DNA of 64,000 nucleotides from Rhodococcus qingshengii (GCF_021025955.1 NZ_JAJNCL010000011.1:62001-126000); one strand, 5' to 3'. Counted from the first letter of the stretch, positions 31,863 to 42,350 are shown. Program-made: numbers and translations. Notes: generated from the sequence alone by a model not told the origin.

Positions 31863-33271
31863 TATTGGCACCCGCAATTCCTCAATGCTCCGGCAATCAC
31901 GTCCAGGGCAGGACGGCTCACTTCTGGCGGCCGGTCATTGGACATCAGTGCGAAGGTGAGCACTCGCCCGTTCTGATCGACCACGAACCCTGACAACGCG
32001 CTGGCCGTCGAGAGAGTTCCCGTCTTGGCCCGCACCCAACCCGCACCGGTTCGGTTTCCGGACGCGTAGCGGTCGGACAAACTTCCCGTTCCGCCGGCCA
32101 CCGGAAGGTAGTCCAGCAAGGGGCGCAGTTTCGGATCACCGTCACCGGCCGCAGCCGTCATGACGCGATCGAGTGCCTGAGCGGGAATGAGATCGTCGAC
32201 GGACAGCCCGCTGGAATCGTGCAGCGAAACTCCGGTGTAGTCGAACCCGGCCGCCTGCAGGGTCTTGCCGGTCGCGTCGACGGCTCCGGTGAACGACGCT
32301 TCGATTCCGGAGGCAATCGCGACCTCACGCCCGATGGTCTCGGCGAGCACGTTGTCGGAATGTTCCATCATCTGCAGCAACCGGTCGCTCAGCGGTGCCG
32401 ACTGCACTGTCGCGATCGGCTTGGCACCCGCAGGCGCCACACCGAGACTCACGTTGGCGGGATCGACACCGAGCGCCCGAGCGAGAACCTTGCCCGCGTC
32501 CAACGCGGGAGTCTCCGAACGTGGCGACTCGTCTTGAGTGCCGTCGTACCGACCACCTTCGATCATCACCGATTCGATCGGGGTGATGTAGCCCGCCGCG
32601 ATGTCAGCGGGGAACCAGCCGGTGGCCATGTTGTCGCCCTTGAACAAGCTCGAGTCCACCACGACGCTGGTCACCGGTGTACCGGCAGCCTTGATCTGGT
32701 CGACGAGATCCGCGATGTGAGCAGCATTGGCGTAATACCCGCTCTCCCCCTTCGGCGTCGCCGTCAGCGTCGGATCGCCGCCGCCGACCAGAACGACCTG
32801 GCCGGGGCTCGCTCCGGGAACCACCGTCGTGGACAGCCGGTGGTCGAGCGGCAACTTCAGTAGTGCCGCCGATGCGGTCAGTACCTTCGTCGTGGACGCG
32901 GGCGTCATCGGCGTCGACGGGTCTGCACTCCACAGAATGTTTCCGGTCAATGCATCGGCCACGACTCCGGTGAACTTCCCCAGATCCGGGTTGGCCACAG
33001 CCGGGCCGATCGCCGCGGCGATTCCCGACGAGCTCGGAATCGGTGCGTCCGTCGGGACGGGCACCACCTGGGGTGACGGTGTCACGAGCGCAGGCTGCGG
33101 GGACGTAGTCACGGTCGCACTGCCGGCAGTGTCGTTCGACGTACCGAGTTTCACGACGACAACTCCGGCGACGGCCAGTACAACCACTGCACCGACCGCC
33201 AGAAGGATGCGGAAGTTGCGCCGTCGACTCTCTTCCAACGAGCCGATCTTCTTCTTTCCTTGGCCCGCCAA
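31862..33271 (-). CDS. dacB: D-alanyl-D-alanine carboxypeptidase/endopeptidase (PBP4 type)
   Basis: A 469-residue class C penicillin-binding protein trimming peptidoglycan stem peptides. One membrane anchor (residues about 20-40) follows a charged N-terminus. Active-site motifs are all present: SxxK as ASTTK near 130, SxN as SDN near 310, and KTG in [11 protein letters not shown] near 415. The start is TTG with GGAGGGG upstream. It is divergent from ppa and heads the dacB-protease-tilS-hpt run. Confidence 0.94.
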   Translation of the reverse strand: MAGQGKKKIGSLEESRRRNFRILLAVGAVVVLAVAGVVVVKLGTSNDTAGSATVTTSPQPALVTPSPQVVPVPTDAPIPSSSGIAAAIGPAVANPDLGKFTGVVADALTGNILWSADPSTPMTPASTTKVLTASAALLKLPLDHRLSTTVVPGASPGQVVLVGGGDPTLTATPKGESGYYANAAHIADLVDQIKAAGTPVTSVVVDSSLFKGDNMATGWFPADIAAGYITPIESVMIEGGRYDGTQDESPRSETPALDAGKVLARALGVDPANVSLGVAPAGAKPIATVQSAPLSDRLLQMMEHSDNVLAETIGREVAIASGIEASFTGAVDATGKTLQAAGFDYTGVSLHDSSGLSVDDLIPAQALDRVMTAAAGDGDPKLRPLLDYLPVAGGTGSLSDRYASGNRTGAGWVRAKTGTLSTASALSGFVVDQNGRVLTFALMSNDRPPEVSRPALDVIAGALRNCGCQ

Positions 33272-33374
33272 CGCCCCTCCGTCTGTGCTCTGCCTACTGG
33301 GTGGTCAGGCAACCTTATCCTTGACCCGATATCCTTCCGACGAATCATTACCGACACGACAGCGAGGAATCGGC

Positions 33375-33866
33375 GTGGAGTTCGACGTCACCATCGAGAT
33401 CCCCAAGGGTCAGCGCAACAAGTACGAGGTCGACCACGTAACCGGTCGCGTCAAACTCGATCGCTACCTCTACACAGCTTTCGGCTACCCGGCCGACTAC
33501 GGCTTCATCGAAAACACCCTGGGTGAGGACGGCGATCCGCTCGACGCCATGGTCCTGCTCCCCGAGTCGGTCTTCCCCGGCGTAATCGTCGAGGCTCGCG
33601 CAGTCGCGATGTTCAAGATGGTCGACGAGGCCGGCGGAGACGACAAGGTCCTCTGCGTTCCGGCCGGTGACCCCCGCTGGGATCACATCCAGGATCTGGG
33701 TGACATCTCGCAGTTCGAGCTCGACGCGATCAAGCACTTCTTCGTCCACTACAAGGACTTGGAGCCGAACAAGCACGTCGAGGCTGCCAACTGGGTCGGC
33801 CGCGCCGAGGCAGAGGCCGAGATCGAGGCTTCGATCAAGCGTCTCGCCGCCAACGGCGGTCACTGA
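33375..33866 (+). CDS. ppa: Inorganic pyrophosphatase
   Basis: A 163-residue family I soluble pyrophosphatase. The N-terminus [18 protein letters not shown] and the metal-binding signature [10 protein letters not shown] with the following acidic residues are intact. The GTG at 33375 with GAGGA upstream gives the standard length; a much longer open frame upstream overlaps dacB and is spurious. Followed by a strong terminator. Confidence 0.97.
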   Translation: MEFDVTIEIPKGQRNKYEVDHVTGRVKLDRYLYTAFGYPADYGFIENTLGEDGDPLDAMVLLPESVFPGVIVEARAVAMFKMVDEAGGDDKVLCVPAGDPRWDHIQDLGDISQFELDAIKHFFVHYKDLEPNKHVEAANWVGRAEAEAEIEASIKRLAANGGH

Positions 33867-33887
33867 GCGTCAGTTCTCAGGCCTTAC

Positions 33888-33925
33888 AAAAATCCCCGCA
33901 CATCGGAGAATGTGCGGGGATTTTT
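33888..33925 (+). terminator. Rho-independent terminator after ppa
   Basis: A perfect 15-bp stem (AAAAATCCCCGCACA with TGTGCGGGGATTTTT), an 8-base loop and a T run. The A run on the other arm means it can also act for the converging crotonase gene. Confidence 0.93.
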
Positions 33926-33955
33926 TGTGCTGTTTCCTACTCTCCCTGGAAGTTC

Positions 33956-34786
33956 CTACTCACCCTGGAAGACCGGTGGGCGCTTCTGGAAGACGGCGGT
34001 GATGGCCTCGGTCAGATCCTGCGAAGGCAGGAACGCCGCGTTCCAAGCTGCGACGTAGCGAAGGCTGTCGTTCACGCTCGCACTGCGGGTGTGATCGAGC
34101 ACGTCCTTGATGCCGTGGACGACGAGCGGCGGGTTGAGGGCAATCTCCTTCGCGGTTTCGCGCGCCGCGGCCAGTACTGCATCGGCATCTTCGAAGACAT
34201 CGTTGACGAGCCCGATCTTCTCGGCGCGCACTGCGTCGATGTCCTTACCGGTCAGCGCCAATTCACGCAGGTGTCCGTCGCCGATGATCGCGGGCAGACG
34301 CGCGAGGCTTCCCATGTCTGCGACGATCGCGACCTTGACCTCGCGGATGCTGAACTTGGCGTCGGCGCTCGCGTAGCGGATGTCCGCTGCAGTGATAAGG
34401 TCGACGCCGCCGCCGATGCACCAGCCCTGCACAGCTGCGACGACGGGCTTGCGGCAGTCTGCGACGGCATTGATGCCCGACTGCATGCGCTTGATCATGT
34501 CGTGGAACTTGGTGCGCGGGCCTGCCTGAGCCTTGTCTGCGAGGACGGCACCGAATTCACCGCTCATTGCCTGCAGGTCCAAGCCGAACGAGAAGTGCTT
34601 GCCGGAACCGGCGATGACGATTGCACGCACCTCGGGATCGGCGTCGAGGTCGGCGAAGATTTCGGGGAGTTCACTCCAGAAATCCGGCCCCATCGCATTG
34701 CCCTTGCTCGGCCCGATCAGCGTCACCTGGGCGATGTTGTCTTCGCACTCGACGGTGAACGCATTCCAGCTCTTCTGTTCAGTCAT
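33956..34786 (-). CDS. Crotonase family protein, dienoyl-CoA-isomerase-like (EchA21 type)
   Basis: A 276-residue crotonase-fold enzyme. The oxyanion segment GSGKHFSFGLDLQAM is near residue 60. The catalytic region REVKVAIVADMGSLARLP (near 145-162) has a Glu and an Asp spaced as in delta3,5-delta2,4-dienoyl-CoA isomerases. It therefore more likely isomerises unsaturated acyl-CoAs than hydrates them. Single gene, convergent with ppa. Confidence 0.85.
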   Translation of the reverse strand: MTEQKSWNAFTVECEDNIAQVTLIGPSKGNAMGPDFWSELPEIFADLDADPEVRAIVIAGSGKHFSFGLDLQAMSGEFGAVLADKAQAGPRTKFHDMIKRMQSGINAVADCRKPVVAAVQGWCIGGGVDLITAADIRYASADAKFSIREVKVAIVADMGSLARLPAIIGDGHLRELALTGKDIDAVRAEKIGLVNDVFEDADAVLAAARETAKEIALNPPLVVHGIKDVLDHTRSASVNDSLRYVAAWNAAFLPSQDLTEAITAVFQKRPPVFQGE

Positions 34787-34865
34787 TACTCAAGAGTAAC
34801 TAAAGGTCGAGCTCAGCCGAAGACCCCGCCCTATCGAAGGCGCTGCCCTATCGAAGACGCTGCCT

Positions 34866-35072
34866 TCATCCGAAGATTCCTGCCTCGTCCAGGACGAGCA
34901 CTACGAGCGTGACGGCCATCAGGGCGAACATGATGAGCATCGCCATCCTGGCCGCCCGCTCACTGGTCGGCGGGAAAACGCGCTGCGCGGGATGCTCTGC
35001 CACGTACTCGGACAAGGACATGGTCCTGGCACGTGAGCGTGTCGGATTCTGTACCGCTGCTGTTGTAGCCAT
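34866..35072 (-). CDS. Small single-pass membrane protein
   Basis: A 68-residue protein with a basic N-terminus and one C-terminal transmembrane helix (about residues 44-64, AMLIMFALMAVTLVVLVL). AAAGGA lies 9 bases before the ATG. I do not recognise the family. It lies alone between a crotonase and the LCP gene. Confidence 0.6.
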   Translation of the reverse strand: MATTAAVQNPTRSRARTMSLSEYVAEHPAQRVFPPTSERAARMAMLIMFALMAVTLVVLVLDEAGIFG

Positions 35073-35205
35073 GTCGGTGATCCTTTCAACTACGCAATCT
35101 CAGTCAGGTACCCCAAAGGTGAAGTACCCGACTGAGTTCGACTTCTCCAATGTAGACCCGCAGACCGAAGAAGTCAGCGTGAGTTTCGTGCGAATTACCT
35201 GAGAG

Positions 35206-36786
35206 TTAGTCCACACAGGGGATGCCGCCATTCGCGTCCGCCCGGATAGGTGATCCCTGTGCTCCCGTGTCGGGAACGGTCCCGGCCGATACCGACGAGT
35301 CCGGCTGCGCCGGAGCGGACGAGAACACGGTCTGCGCGTTGTCCTCACCGATCAGTACGGACACCGATTCGGCCGCTGCCTGCTCGTTCGGTACTGCGAC
35401 CACACCCAACTGCTCGGCCAGCGCCTCTGCGACGGCTTTGGCGCCGACCCCATAGCTGACCACCGACTTTGCCGTCGGAGCTGCGGTGCTCACCTCGCCG
35501 ACTTCAACTCCCGACGCTTTCATCTCCGACGCCAACGCGGCGCCCAACCCGTCCGTCGCGGTTCCGTTGCGGATGTCCACAACTTCGTTCCCGGTCGAGA
35601 TCGCCGCGTCCATCGCAGGCGCAGACGCCGAGTCACCTCCCGCGAAGATCCTCGACACTTCACTACGCAGACGCGCCGGATCGACCATATTGACGTCCTG
35701 GCCGTCGACGGTCTCGTATCCCTCGATGGGCAGGGTGTAGAAGTCGATGTTCCCACCCGCGAGAGCGCTTGCCTGAGAAGCGAATCGGACGGGATCCATG
35801 GCGGAATCGATCACCACGTCCTTCTTCACCACGTCGGCCAGTGCCGTCATCTTCGGAATGTTGCCGATGACGCCGGAGCCCTTCAAGTTGGCGATCACCG
35901 CACTGATGAACGCCTGTTGCCGGTGCGTGCGATCCAAGTCCCCGTTGTCCAGACCGTGGCGTTGACGGACAAACGAAAGCGCCTGTGACGCATCGAGAGT
36001 CTGAACCCCCGCCGGGAAGTTGGCGCCCGAGAAGTCGTCCTGCACCGGATTGTTGAGGCATACCTGAACGGGGCCGATAGCCGAGACGACATCATAGAAA
36101 CCCATCAGGTTCACTTCGGCAAAGTGATCGATCGGAACCTTGAGCAGATTCTGCACGGTGGCCAGTGTCGACCGTCTTCCGACTTCGCGTGCTTGTTGTT
36201 CTCGTGCAGCAGGATCCGTCACACCGTCCGCTACGAGTTTGGCGTCCGCGCCTGCCTTCGCCATTCCGTAGGCTTCCTTGATCTTGGCCATTCCGTAGCC
36301 GGGTACCGCGACATAATCGTCGCGTGGGATCGCCACCGCACTGGCCTTGCCGCCGTCGCCCGGAACATGGAGCAGGATAAGCGTGTTGGTGTTGTATCCA
36401 CCCACATCGCTGTCCCCCGCGTGCAACTTGTCGGTGACGAACTCTGCCGGCAGATCGCTGCCGTCCATCGCCTTACGACTGTCGAGCCCGATCAACAAGA
36501 TGTTGGTATCCCCGTCGAGCGAGCTGCCGGCGGCGTCACCGAGGGCGGAGAGCGCGTCCGATCGGTACAGCCCCGACGTCAGATCCGACTGCACGTACCA
36601 CCCGATTCCGACGCCGACCAAAATCGTCGTCGACAAGGACGCCGCCGCCAGCTTGCGCCCCACCGAGAGCGTCGACCGCTGCGGTGGACGCCTACGTCTG
36701 TGCCTGGTTGCCGAGTGTCGAGGTCGCGGTTCCACGGCCGACACGCTATCCACCGTTCCTGAGTAGAACCTGTCCATACCGGACAC
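35206..36786 (-). CDS. LytR-CpsA-Psr (LCP) family cell-wall ligase with LytR_C domain
   Basis: About 526 residues: a long basic cytoplasmic N-terminus, one membrane helix (about residues 45-65), an LCP catalytic domain (about 90-330; GLDSRKAMDGSDLPAEF, AIPRDDYVAVPGYG, FVRQRHGLDNGDLDRTHRQQ as conserved segments) and a C-terminal LytR_C-like domain (about 400-480). LCP proteins attach arabinogalactan or other glycopolymers to peptidoglycan. Start codon choice lies between a GTG at 36786 and an ATG 9 bases later. The divergent neighbour is a polysaccharide deacetylase. Confidence 0.9.
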   Translation of the reverse strand: MSGMDRFYSGTVDSVSAVEPRPRHSATRHRRRRPPQRSTLSVGRKLAAASLSTTILVGVGIGWYVQSDLTSGLYRSDALSALGDAAGSSLDGDTNILLIGLDSRKAMDGSDLPAEFVTDKLHAGDSDVGGYNTNTLILLHVPGDGGKASAVAIPRDDYVAVPGYGMAKIKEAYGMAKAGADAKLVADGVTDPAAREQQAREVGRRSTLATVQNLLKVPIDHFAEVNLMGFYDVVSAIGPVQVCLNNPVQDDFSGANFPAGVQTLDASQALSFVRQRHGLDNGDLDRTHRQQAFISAVIANLKGSGVIGNIPKMTALADVVKKDVVIDSAMDPVRFASQASALAGGNIDFYTLPIEGYETVDGQDVNMVDPARLRSEVSRIFAGGDSASAPAMDAAISTGNEVVDIRNGTATDGLGAALASEMKASGVEVGEVSTAAPTAKSVVSYGVGAKAVAEALAEQLGVVAVPNEQAAAESVSVLIGEDNAQTVFSSAPAQPDSSVSAGTVPDTGAQGSPIRADANGGIPCVD

Positions 36787-36857
36787 GGCTGGTCATTGGC
36801 TGAAAAGACGCTGAGAATGAAGTCCGAATTGGGCGAATCTGCTCTAGGCTCCGCCCT

Positions 36858-37676
36858 GTGGACCGCCGACGCTTCCTCAGTGCCCTCGCAGCAGCAACTC
36901 TGACCGGAACCGCCGCGGTGACCATGGGAACCGCTTGTTCGTCACGTTCGGTCGGGACGGCCATCGCCGCAGCCGACGAACCGGCGGACCCCGTCCCTGT
37001 CCCAGATCTCCCGCCTGCCCTGTTCCCGCCTCCACCGCCGTCCGCCCGGGTGCCGCTGCCCGCCGGCGGATCGTTGACCGCCCTGCCCGGTGGCGGAGAT
37101 CTGCTCGCACTGACGGTTGACGACGGCGCCAGTTCCGAAGTCGTCCGCCTCTACACACAGTTCGCAAAAGACACCGGCATCCGTTTGACGTACTTCGTCA
37201 ACGGGCAATACAACTCGTGGACCGAAAACGCCGGACTTCTGAGACCGCTGGTCGAGAGCGGACAAATTCAGCTCGGCAATCACACCTACTCGCACCCGGA
37301 TCTGACGTCCGTGTCCAAGCAGCAAATTGTCGACGAGCTGACGAAGAACGGCACGTTCCTGCGCAACACCTACGGCGTGGACGCGGCGCCGTACTTTCGG
37401 CCGCCGTACGGAAGGCACAACGCGACAGTCGATTCCGTGGCGGCGAGCGTCGGCTACACCGTGCCCACCCTCTGGTACGGGTCGCTGTCGGATTCTTCGT
37501 TGATCACCGAGGAGTACATCCTCCAAATGGCGAACCAGTATTTCAATCCGGGGGCCATAGTGATCGGACACCTCAACTATCTGCCCGTGACCCACGTGTA
37601 TCCGCAACTGGTGGACATCATCCGGAGCCGGAACCTGCGGACGGTCACGCTCAACGATGTGTATCTGAAGCCGTGA
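36858..37676 (+). CDS. Tat-exported polysaccharide deacetylase
   Basis: A 272-residue NodB-type carbohydrate esterase. The twin-arginine signal [14 protein letters not shown] precedes a hydrophobic stretch, and a Cys in GTACSS could mark a lipoprotein, though the lipobox is poor. A Pro-rich linker is followed by the catalytic domain: TVDDG (catalytic Asp), the zinc motif HTYSHPDL and FRPPYG. It would remove acetyl groups from envelope or environmental glycans. The GTG start is directly upstream of the Tat motif. The APC permease follows after 4 bases. Confidence 0.88.
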   Translation: MDRRRFLSALAAATLTGTAAVTMGTACSSRSVGTAIAAADEPADPVPVPDLPPALFPPPPPSARVPLPAGGSLTALPGGGDLLALTVDDGASSEVVRLYTQFAKDTGIRLTYFVNGQYNSWTENAGLLRPLVESGQIQLGNHTYSHPDLTSVSKQQIVDELTKNGTFLRNTYGVDAAPYFRPPYGRHNATVDSVAASVGYTVPTLWYGSLSDSSLITEEYILQMANQYFNPGAIVIGHLNYLPVTHVYPQLVDIIRSRNLRTVTLNDVYLKP

Positions 37677-37680
37677 CGCC

Positions 37681-39660
37681 GTGGTGACCGCAGCCGACAA
37701 CGAGGTCCCGGCCGAAAACACGGCTCCGTCGGTGAAACAACGCGCCGAGGCCTGGCTGCTCGCGGACATCACCGAGGAACCCGCCGGACATCTCGGGCCA
37801 CACCGGATGGCACCGAAGAAGGAGAAGCGCCACCCGTGGTGGAAGGTGATGTGCCTGACGGGTGTCGATTACTTCTCCACTCTCGGCTACCAACCCGGTA
37901 TCGCGGCACTGGCGGCCGGCACGTTGGCTCCCATCGCGACAGTCGTGTTGATCCTGCTGACGCTGTTCGGTGCACTGCCGGTCTACCGGCGAGTGGCTCG
38001 CGAGAGTCCGCACGGCGAGGGTTCGATCGCCATGCTCGAGAAACTGCTGCCCAAGTGGCGCGGCAAGATCTTCGTTCTCGTTCTTCTCGGCTTCGCAGCC
38101 ACCGATTTCCTCATTACTATGACACTCTCGGCTGCGGATGCCACGGCGCACCTCGTCGAGAATCCTTTTGCTCCAACCTTTCTCTCCGGACACACCGTCG
38201 CCGTCACCCTGGTTTTACTTGCACTCCTCGCTGCGGTATTCCTCCGCGGCTTCACCGAAGCTATCGGTATCGCGGTCGGATTGGTCGCCGTCTACCTCGC
38301 CTTGAACGTGGTGGTCATCTCCGTAGGTTTGTGGCACATCGCAACCGCGCCGTCATTGGTCACCGACTGGACGCGCGCCATGACCACCGAGCACGGAAAC
38401 CCGGCGATGATGATCCTTATCGCGCTGATCGTGTTCCCGAAGTTGGCGCTCGGCCTGTCCGGCTTCGAAACCGGCGTCGCGGTCATGCCGCAGATCAAGG
38501 GCGAGTCGCACGACACCGAACAGAATCCGCGCGGCCGAATCAAAGGCGCACGGCGCCTGCTCACCACTGCGGCGCTGATCATGAGTGGATTCCTGCTGAC
38601 GTCGAGCCTGGTCACCACCATCCTGATCCCAGAAAACGAGTTCCAGCCCGGAGGCGCTGCCAACGGTCGCGCGCTTGCCTTCCTCGCGCACGACTATTTG
38701 GGTGAGATCTTCGGAACTGTCTACGATCTCAGCACGATTCTGATCCTCTGGTTTGCCGGTGCGTCGGCAATGGCAGGGTTGCTCAATCTTGTTCCGAGGT
38801 ATCTCCCCCGCTACGGCATGGCGCCGTCGTGGGCCCGCGCCGTGCGTCCTCTGGTCCTCGTGTTCAGCGTCATCGCCATCACTGTCACGATCTACTTCGA
38901 CGCTGGTGTCGACGCTCAGAGTTCCGCGTACGCAACCGGTGTCCTCGTGCTCATCTCGTCGGCGACCGTCGCCGTTGCCCTGTCCGCTCGCAAACACGGA
39001 CAGCGAAAACTGTTCGTAGGGTTCAGTTTTGTTGCAGTTTTGTTCGTCTACACGACGATCGCGAACATCTTCGAACGCCCGGACGGTGTGAAAGTGGCGT
39101 CGTTCTTCATCGCCGCGATCATGGTGGTGTCCTTCCTTTCCCGGATCTCGCGAGCCTTCGAACTTCGGGCAACCTCCGTCGAATTCGACGAGACTGCACT
39201 GCGATTCATCACCGAGGCGGCCGAGAAGGGCTACCTCGCGATGGTGGCGCACGACGTCGATCGTCTCGACGAGGACGAGTATCGGCAGAAGGAATCGCAG
39301 CAGCGCGCCGAAAGCAATATCCCGGAGGCGGAGTCGATCATCTTCATCGAGGTAAACGTCACGGACTCCTCCGAATTCAGCACCGACCTCCTCGTCCACG
39401 GCCGACAGCGCGGTGAGCACCGGATCCTCTGGGTCGACAGCCCTGCCGTCCCCAACACCATCGCGGCGGTTCTCCTGCGGACGAGAGACATCACCGGCGT
39501 GATTCCCGACGTCTACTTCGAGTGGACCGAGGGAAATCCGATCATGTACCTGCTCCGATTCCTCTTCATCGGTGAGGGCGAAACCGCTCCCGTGACCCGT
39601 GAGGTCCTTCGCCGCGCCGAACCCGACCAGTCCAGGCGGCCCCACGTCCACGTCGGTTGA
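37681..39660 (+). CDS. APC-superfamily amino acid permease
   Basis: A 659-residue transporter with about 12 transmembrane helices in residues 60-500. The first helix region reads [20 protein letters not shown], with the unwound Gly-rich segment of APC carriers, and the helices are followed by a soluble tail of about 160 residues ([25 protein letters not shown] at its start in two parts). Substrate unknown. The GTG start follows the deacetylase stop closely, so both may share a transcript. Its stop codon marks the left edge of the accessory island. Confidence 0.85.
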   Translation: MVTAADNEVPAENTAPSVKQRAEAWLLADITEEPAGHLGPHRMAPKKEKRHPWWKVMCLTGVDYFSTLGYQPGIAALAAGTLAPIATVVLILLTLFGALPVYRRVARESPHGEGSIAMLEKLLPKWRGKIFVLVLLGFAATDFLITMTLSAADATAHLVENPFAPTFLSGHTVAVTLVLLALLAAVFLRGFTEAIGIAVGLVAVYLALNVVVISVGLWHIATAPSLVTDWTRAMTTEHGNPAMMILIALIVFPKLALGLSGFETGVAVMPQIKGESHDTEQNPRGRIKGARRLLTTAALIMSGFLLTSSLVTTILIPENEFQPGGAANGRALAFLAHDYLGEIFGTVYDLSTILILWFAGASAMAGLLNLVPRYLPRYGMAPSWARAVRPLVLVFSVIAITVTIYFDAGVDAQSSAYATGVLVLISSATVAVALSARKHGQRKLFVGFSFVAVLFVYTTIANIFERPDGVKVASFFIAAIMVVSFLSRISRAFELRATSVEFDETALRFITEAAEKGYLAMVAHDVDRLDEDEYRQKESQQRAESNIPEAESIIFIEVNVTDSSEFSTDLLVHGRQRGEHRILWVDSPAVPNTIAAVLLRTRDITGVIPDVYFEWTEGNPIMYLLRFLFIGEGETAPVTREVLRRAEPDQSRRPHVHVG

Positions 39661-39834
39661 CGCCACACTCCCCCGACCGCTCACGTGGGTACAGGTGTGG
39701 CGTTGCTCGCACAGCCAGCATTGTTTATTGCTTCGGGCACAACCGACCTCGGCCACGAGGTTCGAGCATCCCGCGAGAACGCATCCGGTGAACATCTGCG
39801 GATCCACCCTCGCCCCTGCCTTCGGCGCGCTCAC
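39661..39834 (-). pseudogene. 3'-truncated Cys-rich (zinc-ribbon-like) ORF at the island edge
   Basis: A GTG at 39834 overlaps the stop of the upstream 112-codon gene (GTGA). The frame then encodes a cysteine-rich segment: TGCVLAGCSNLVAEVGCARS and KQCWLCEQRHTC, seven cysteines in about 40 residues. This pattern recalls small zinc-ribbon proteins of actinobacterial plasmids. No stop codon occurs before the permease gene: the frame runs on as antisense of that gene. The natural 3' end therefore seems lost at a junction. Low certainty on family. Confidence 0.45.
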
Positions 39835-40169
39835 CACCGGAACCGGATTCCATGCGGTGCGGCGGCGCGCTCGACCCGGCCGTAAACCCGATTCGCCCGT
39901 GAGGGTGCGATCCGTCCGGCCTCGAAGGCGCGGCGGGTCGCGACGGCGAGCAAGGCGACGGCTTCCCGGGCGGTCACTTCGTGCGCGAGGGTGAGCCACC
40001 CGATTTCGGCTTGCATCCCCACCGCGCTCGTAGCGGTGGGGATCTTTGCGGTCAGCGTCTCGAGGATTTCGGCGGCCGCCATTCCTGAGGGTGTGATCGC
40101 GGGGTACGCGGTGTCGATGGCGTTGCTGTACATCGTGTCGGCGCGCAGATCGTCGGTCGTGGTGCTCAT
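39831..40169 (-). CDS. Hypothetical protein of island, 112 residues
   Basis: Mostly helical, with no transmembrane helix; segments IGWLTLAHEVTAREAVALLA and RAFEAGRIAPSRANRVYGRV. I do not recognise it. It lies 87 bases downstream of the ArdC-like gene on the same strand and is coupled to the Cys-rich frame after it, so it is probably part of the same mobile-element operon. AAAGGGCAACGAC precedes the ATG. Confidence 0.6.
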   Translation of the reverse strand: MSTTTDDLRADTMYSNAIDTAYPAITPSGMAAAEILETLTAKIPTATSAVGMQAEIGWLTLAHEVTAREAVALLAVATRRAFEAGRIAPSRANRVYGRVERAAAPHGIRFRW

Positions 40170-40256
40170 GTCGTTGCCCTTTCGTAGACTTTTAGGCGCG
40201 ACACCGGGCGGGCTCCTTCCGCCCGGTGTCGCACTGTGTTTATGGGGTGCTGCCGT

Positions 40257-41159
40257 CTATGCGGCTGCGGTGTCCTCGGCGTCGTCGGCGTCGGGTTCGA
40301 GTGCCTCGGCGAGGGTGTGGACGGTCGCCAGGACTGCGCGGGCGGTGTCGGTGATGACCTCGAGGTCTCCGTCTCCCCATCCGGCGATGTAGCCGATGCT
40401 GTAGTCGGTGGTGTCGAGTCCGAGCAGTCCGGCCAGGACGTAGGCGACGGATTCGGCTTCCACTTCGGCGCGGCCTCGGTGCAGCTCGGCGGGGTTGATG
40501 TCGCCGTTGGCGTGCATGAGCGCGTGGGCGGCTTCGTGAATCATCGTTTTCGCGGCTTGGGCGTCGCTGATCGTGTCGTCGACGATGATGCGGCGTGATC
40601 CGTCGAGGCTGGTTCGGCCGCTCGTTTCTCCGGCGATGTGCTCGCGGGTGACGGTCCATCCCTGTTCGGTCATCACCTGCGCGATGCGGGTGTAGATCGC
40701 GGCGGGGTCTTCGCATTGCAGTCGGGTGGTGATGGTTTCGGCTGCTGCTGCGGGGTGTCCTTCGATCGGGTCGGTCTGCGCGATGTCGAACACGGACAGG
40801 ATCGGGAACCGTGCTGCGCGGCGGGTGGTTTCCTCGCCGGTCTCGGTGTCGGTTTCGGTGATCTTCTTGGTCGAGTAGCCGAAAATCTTGATCGACTTTT
40901 CGCCCTTGCGGACCTGGCGTCCGAGTTCTTGCCACTTGCGGAATCCGGCGACCTGGCTCGCGTCCGGGGCCTGCGAGAAAATCAACATGACATTGTTGAA
41001 GCTGTAGGAGTGGAACGCTGCTGCTGCGGTCAGGTAGGCGGCCCATGCATCGGTGTCGGTGAGCTGGGCGACCTTCGCGGTGATGCTCTCGTGCAGTGCG
41101 GCGGCCTGCGCGCGTCGCACTGCGCTCTTGTCTGCCGTGGTCTTCGCCTGTGCGCTCAT
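40257..41159 (-). CDS. ArdC-like antirestriction protein with zincin domain
   Basis: About 300 residues. The N-terminal ssDNA-binding ArdC domain (residues about 5-140) contains SYSFNNVMLIFSQAPDASQV, then WQELGRQVRKGEKSIKIF. A C-terminal metalloprotease-like domain has the motif MIHEAAHALMH near 205. Proteins like this are carried by conjugative plasmids and ICEs and protect incoming DNA. The ATG at 41159 has GGAGGTTCTAGTT upstream; the longer frame is rejected. It is the clearest mobile-element marker on the left of the island. Confidence 0.85.
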   Translation of the reverse strand: MSAQAKTTADKSAVRRAQAAALHESITAKVAQLTDTDAWAAYLTAAAAFHSYSFNNVMLIFSQAPDASQVAGFRKWQELGRQVRKGEKSIKIFGYSTKKITETDTETGEETTRRAARFPILSVFDIAQTDPIEGHPAAAAETITTRLQCEDPAAIYTRIAQVMTEQGWTVTREHIAGETSGRTSLDGSRRIIVDDTISDAQAAKTMIHEAAHALMHANGDINPAELHRGRAEVEAESVAYVLAGLLGLDTTDYSIGYIAGWGDGDLEVITDTARAVLATVHTLAEALEPDADDAEDTAAA

Positions 41160-41993
41160 AACTAGAACCTCCGCTGATCCGGTGGCGTCCCCCTGCTCGG
41201 TGGCCGCCAATTTTTTTGCCCTGCTGGCAAAGGAGAATCGCGTCGGCATGGGGGGCCGGAGTGCCACCCCTGGGCCGGGAAAATTTCTCTGCGAGCGTGC
41301 GAGTAGGGGCCTGAGAAAATTTCTCGGAGCCTCGGGCCGGCATCGCCGCCAGGGGTTGCGTGTAGGTCGCCGCCGACGAGAATCGGAAGGCCAGAAGGAC
41401 AAACAAATCAACGCTTTTCGCTGGTGCGGAGCGCAGCGGAGTTCCATTCGGAGGACACCGGTAGGTGGCCGGCCGCCGGGCAGGCGCCAACACATCGCCG
41501 GCAACAGGCCAGGCGTTCGCACCTCCTGCTCGGGTGGCTGGCGGGGTGATTGTGCGGGAGCGACGGAGGCCGGCCACGCTTGGTGTCGCGGTAGCTCTGA
41601 TCAATCTTGGATTGAGATTTTTCGCCACAGTATCGAAGTTCATTCGATGATGTTTCTTCGCTTTTAACTTATCCGATTACATTCTTTTTTACTTATCCAG
41701 ACACATTCTATCCAGTAAGAAGTTTAATAGCGTTTTATGCGAGTTCCCATTCCCCCTAACGTCACGGGAATGCGCCACATGTAGTACTGTAATGACACTC
41801 GCCGGAGCGGTGACCAGCTGGTTAGGTGCCCACACAGGGGGCTACCGGAATCGGCTTGGCGCTGTTATGGTCGGTTTCCGTTCACGAATCACGTGATCGG
41901 TTTCAACACCAGATTGATTGAAAGGAACGCCACAAGTGTGCGCTTTTTCTGTCGATAGACAATTCAACTGGATCAATAGAAGGAGAGAAAAGT
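41160..41993. other. Gene-poor, partly AT-rich stretch with short repeats
   Basis: No convincing gene. GAAAATTTCTC occurs at 41279-41289 and 41315-41325, the second extending to the palindrome GAGAAAATTTCTC; both lie upstream of the ArdC-like gene and could be its operators. ACTTATCC begins two related 19-base units at 41667 and 41691, each ending ACATTCT. Composition shifts to AT-rich after about 41600. Confidence 0.6.
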
Positions 41994-42176
41994 ATGGGCG
42001 AAGATTATAGAGAAGATATTAGTCAGGGTGCGGCCAGTCGATGGGGTTGGACACGTTGCGCGGGTACGTCCAGGACACCGTCGGGCTTGGATTCGGTACC
42101 CATTCACCGCGAACCTGCAGCTCTGCACTCAGGTTCGAGGTGGAGGCAACCAGTACTCAACGCGAACCAGCTGTGA
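41994..42176 (+). CDS. Small ORF with strong ribosome-binding site, 60 residues
   Basis: AGAAGGAGAG lies 6 bases before the ATG, one of the best sites in the island. The product is short, polar and Arg/Ser-rich with no signal peptide or membrane helix. A perfect hairpin at 42231 could end its transcript. The sequence after codon 15 looks no more protein-like than its two other frames, so the gene may be decayed or the RNA may matter rather than the peptide. Confidence 0.35.
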   Translation: MGEDYREDISQGAASRWGWTRCAGTSRTPSGLDSVPIHREPAALHSGSRWRQPVLNANQL

Positions 42177-42230
42177 CTTGACTGCTTCATAGGTTAGGTC
42201 GCCTGGCTCCCTAGCCCCACGGAACATCAC

Positions 42231-42269
42231 AAGGTGGTGTGGCCCGTTTGTGACAGGCCACACCACCTT
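42231..42269 (+). terminator. Strong hairpin after the 60-codon ORF
   Basis: A perfect 14-bp stem, AAGGTGGTGTGGCC with GGCCACACCACCTT, and an 11-base loop. There is no T tract on the plus strand. Confidence 0.65.
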
Positions 42270-42350
42270 TGGTGTTCTGACAAGTGTCCTCATCTGAGTT
42301 TCGTCGCCAGGACGTTATCGGTAATTAGAAAATTCTTATATGCTATAGAG

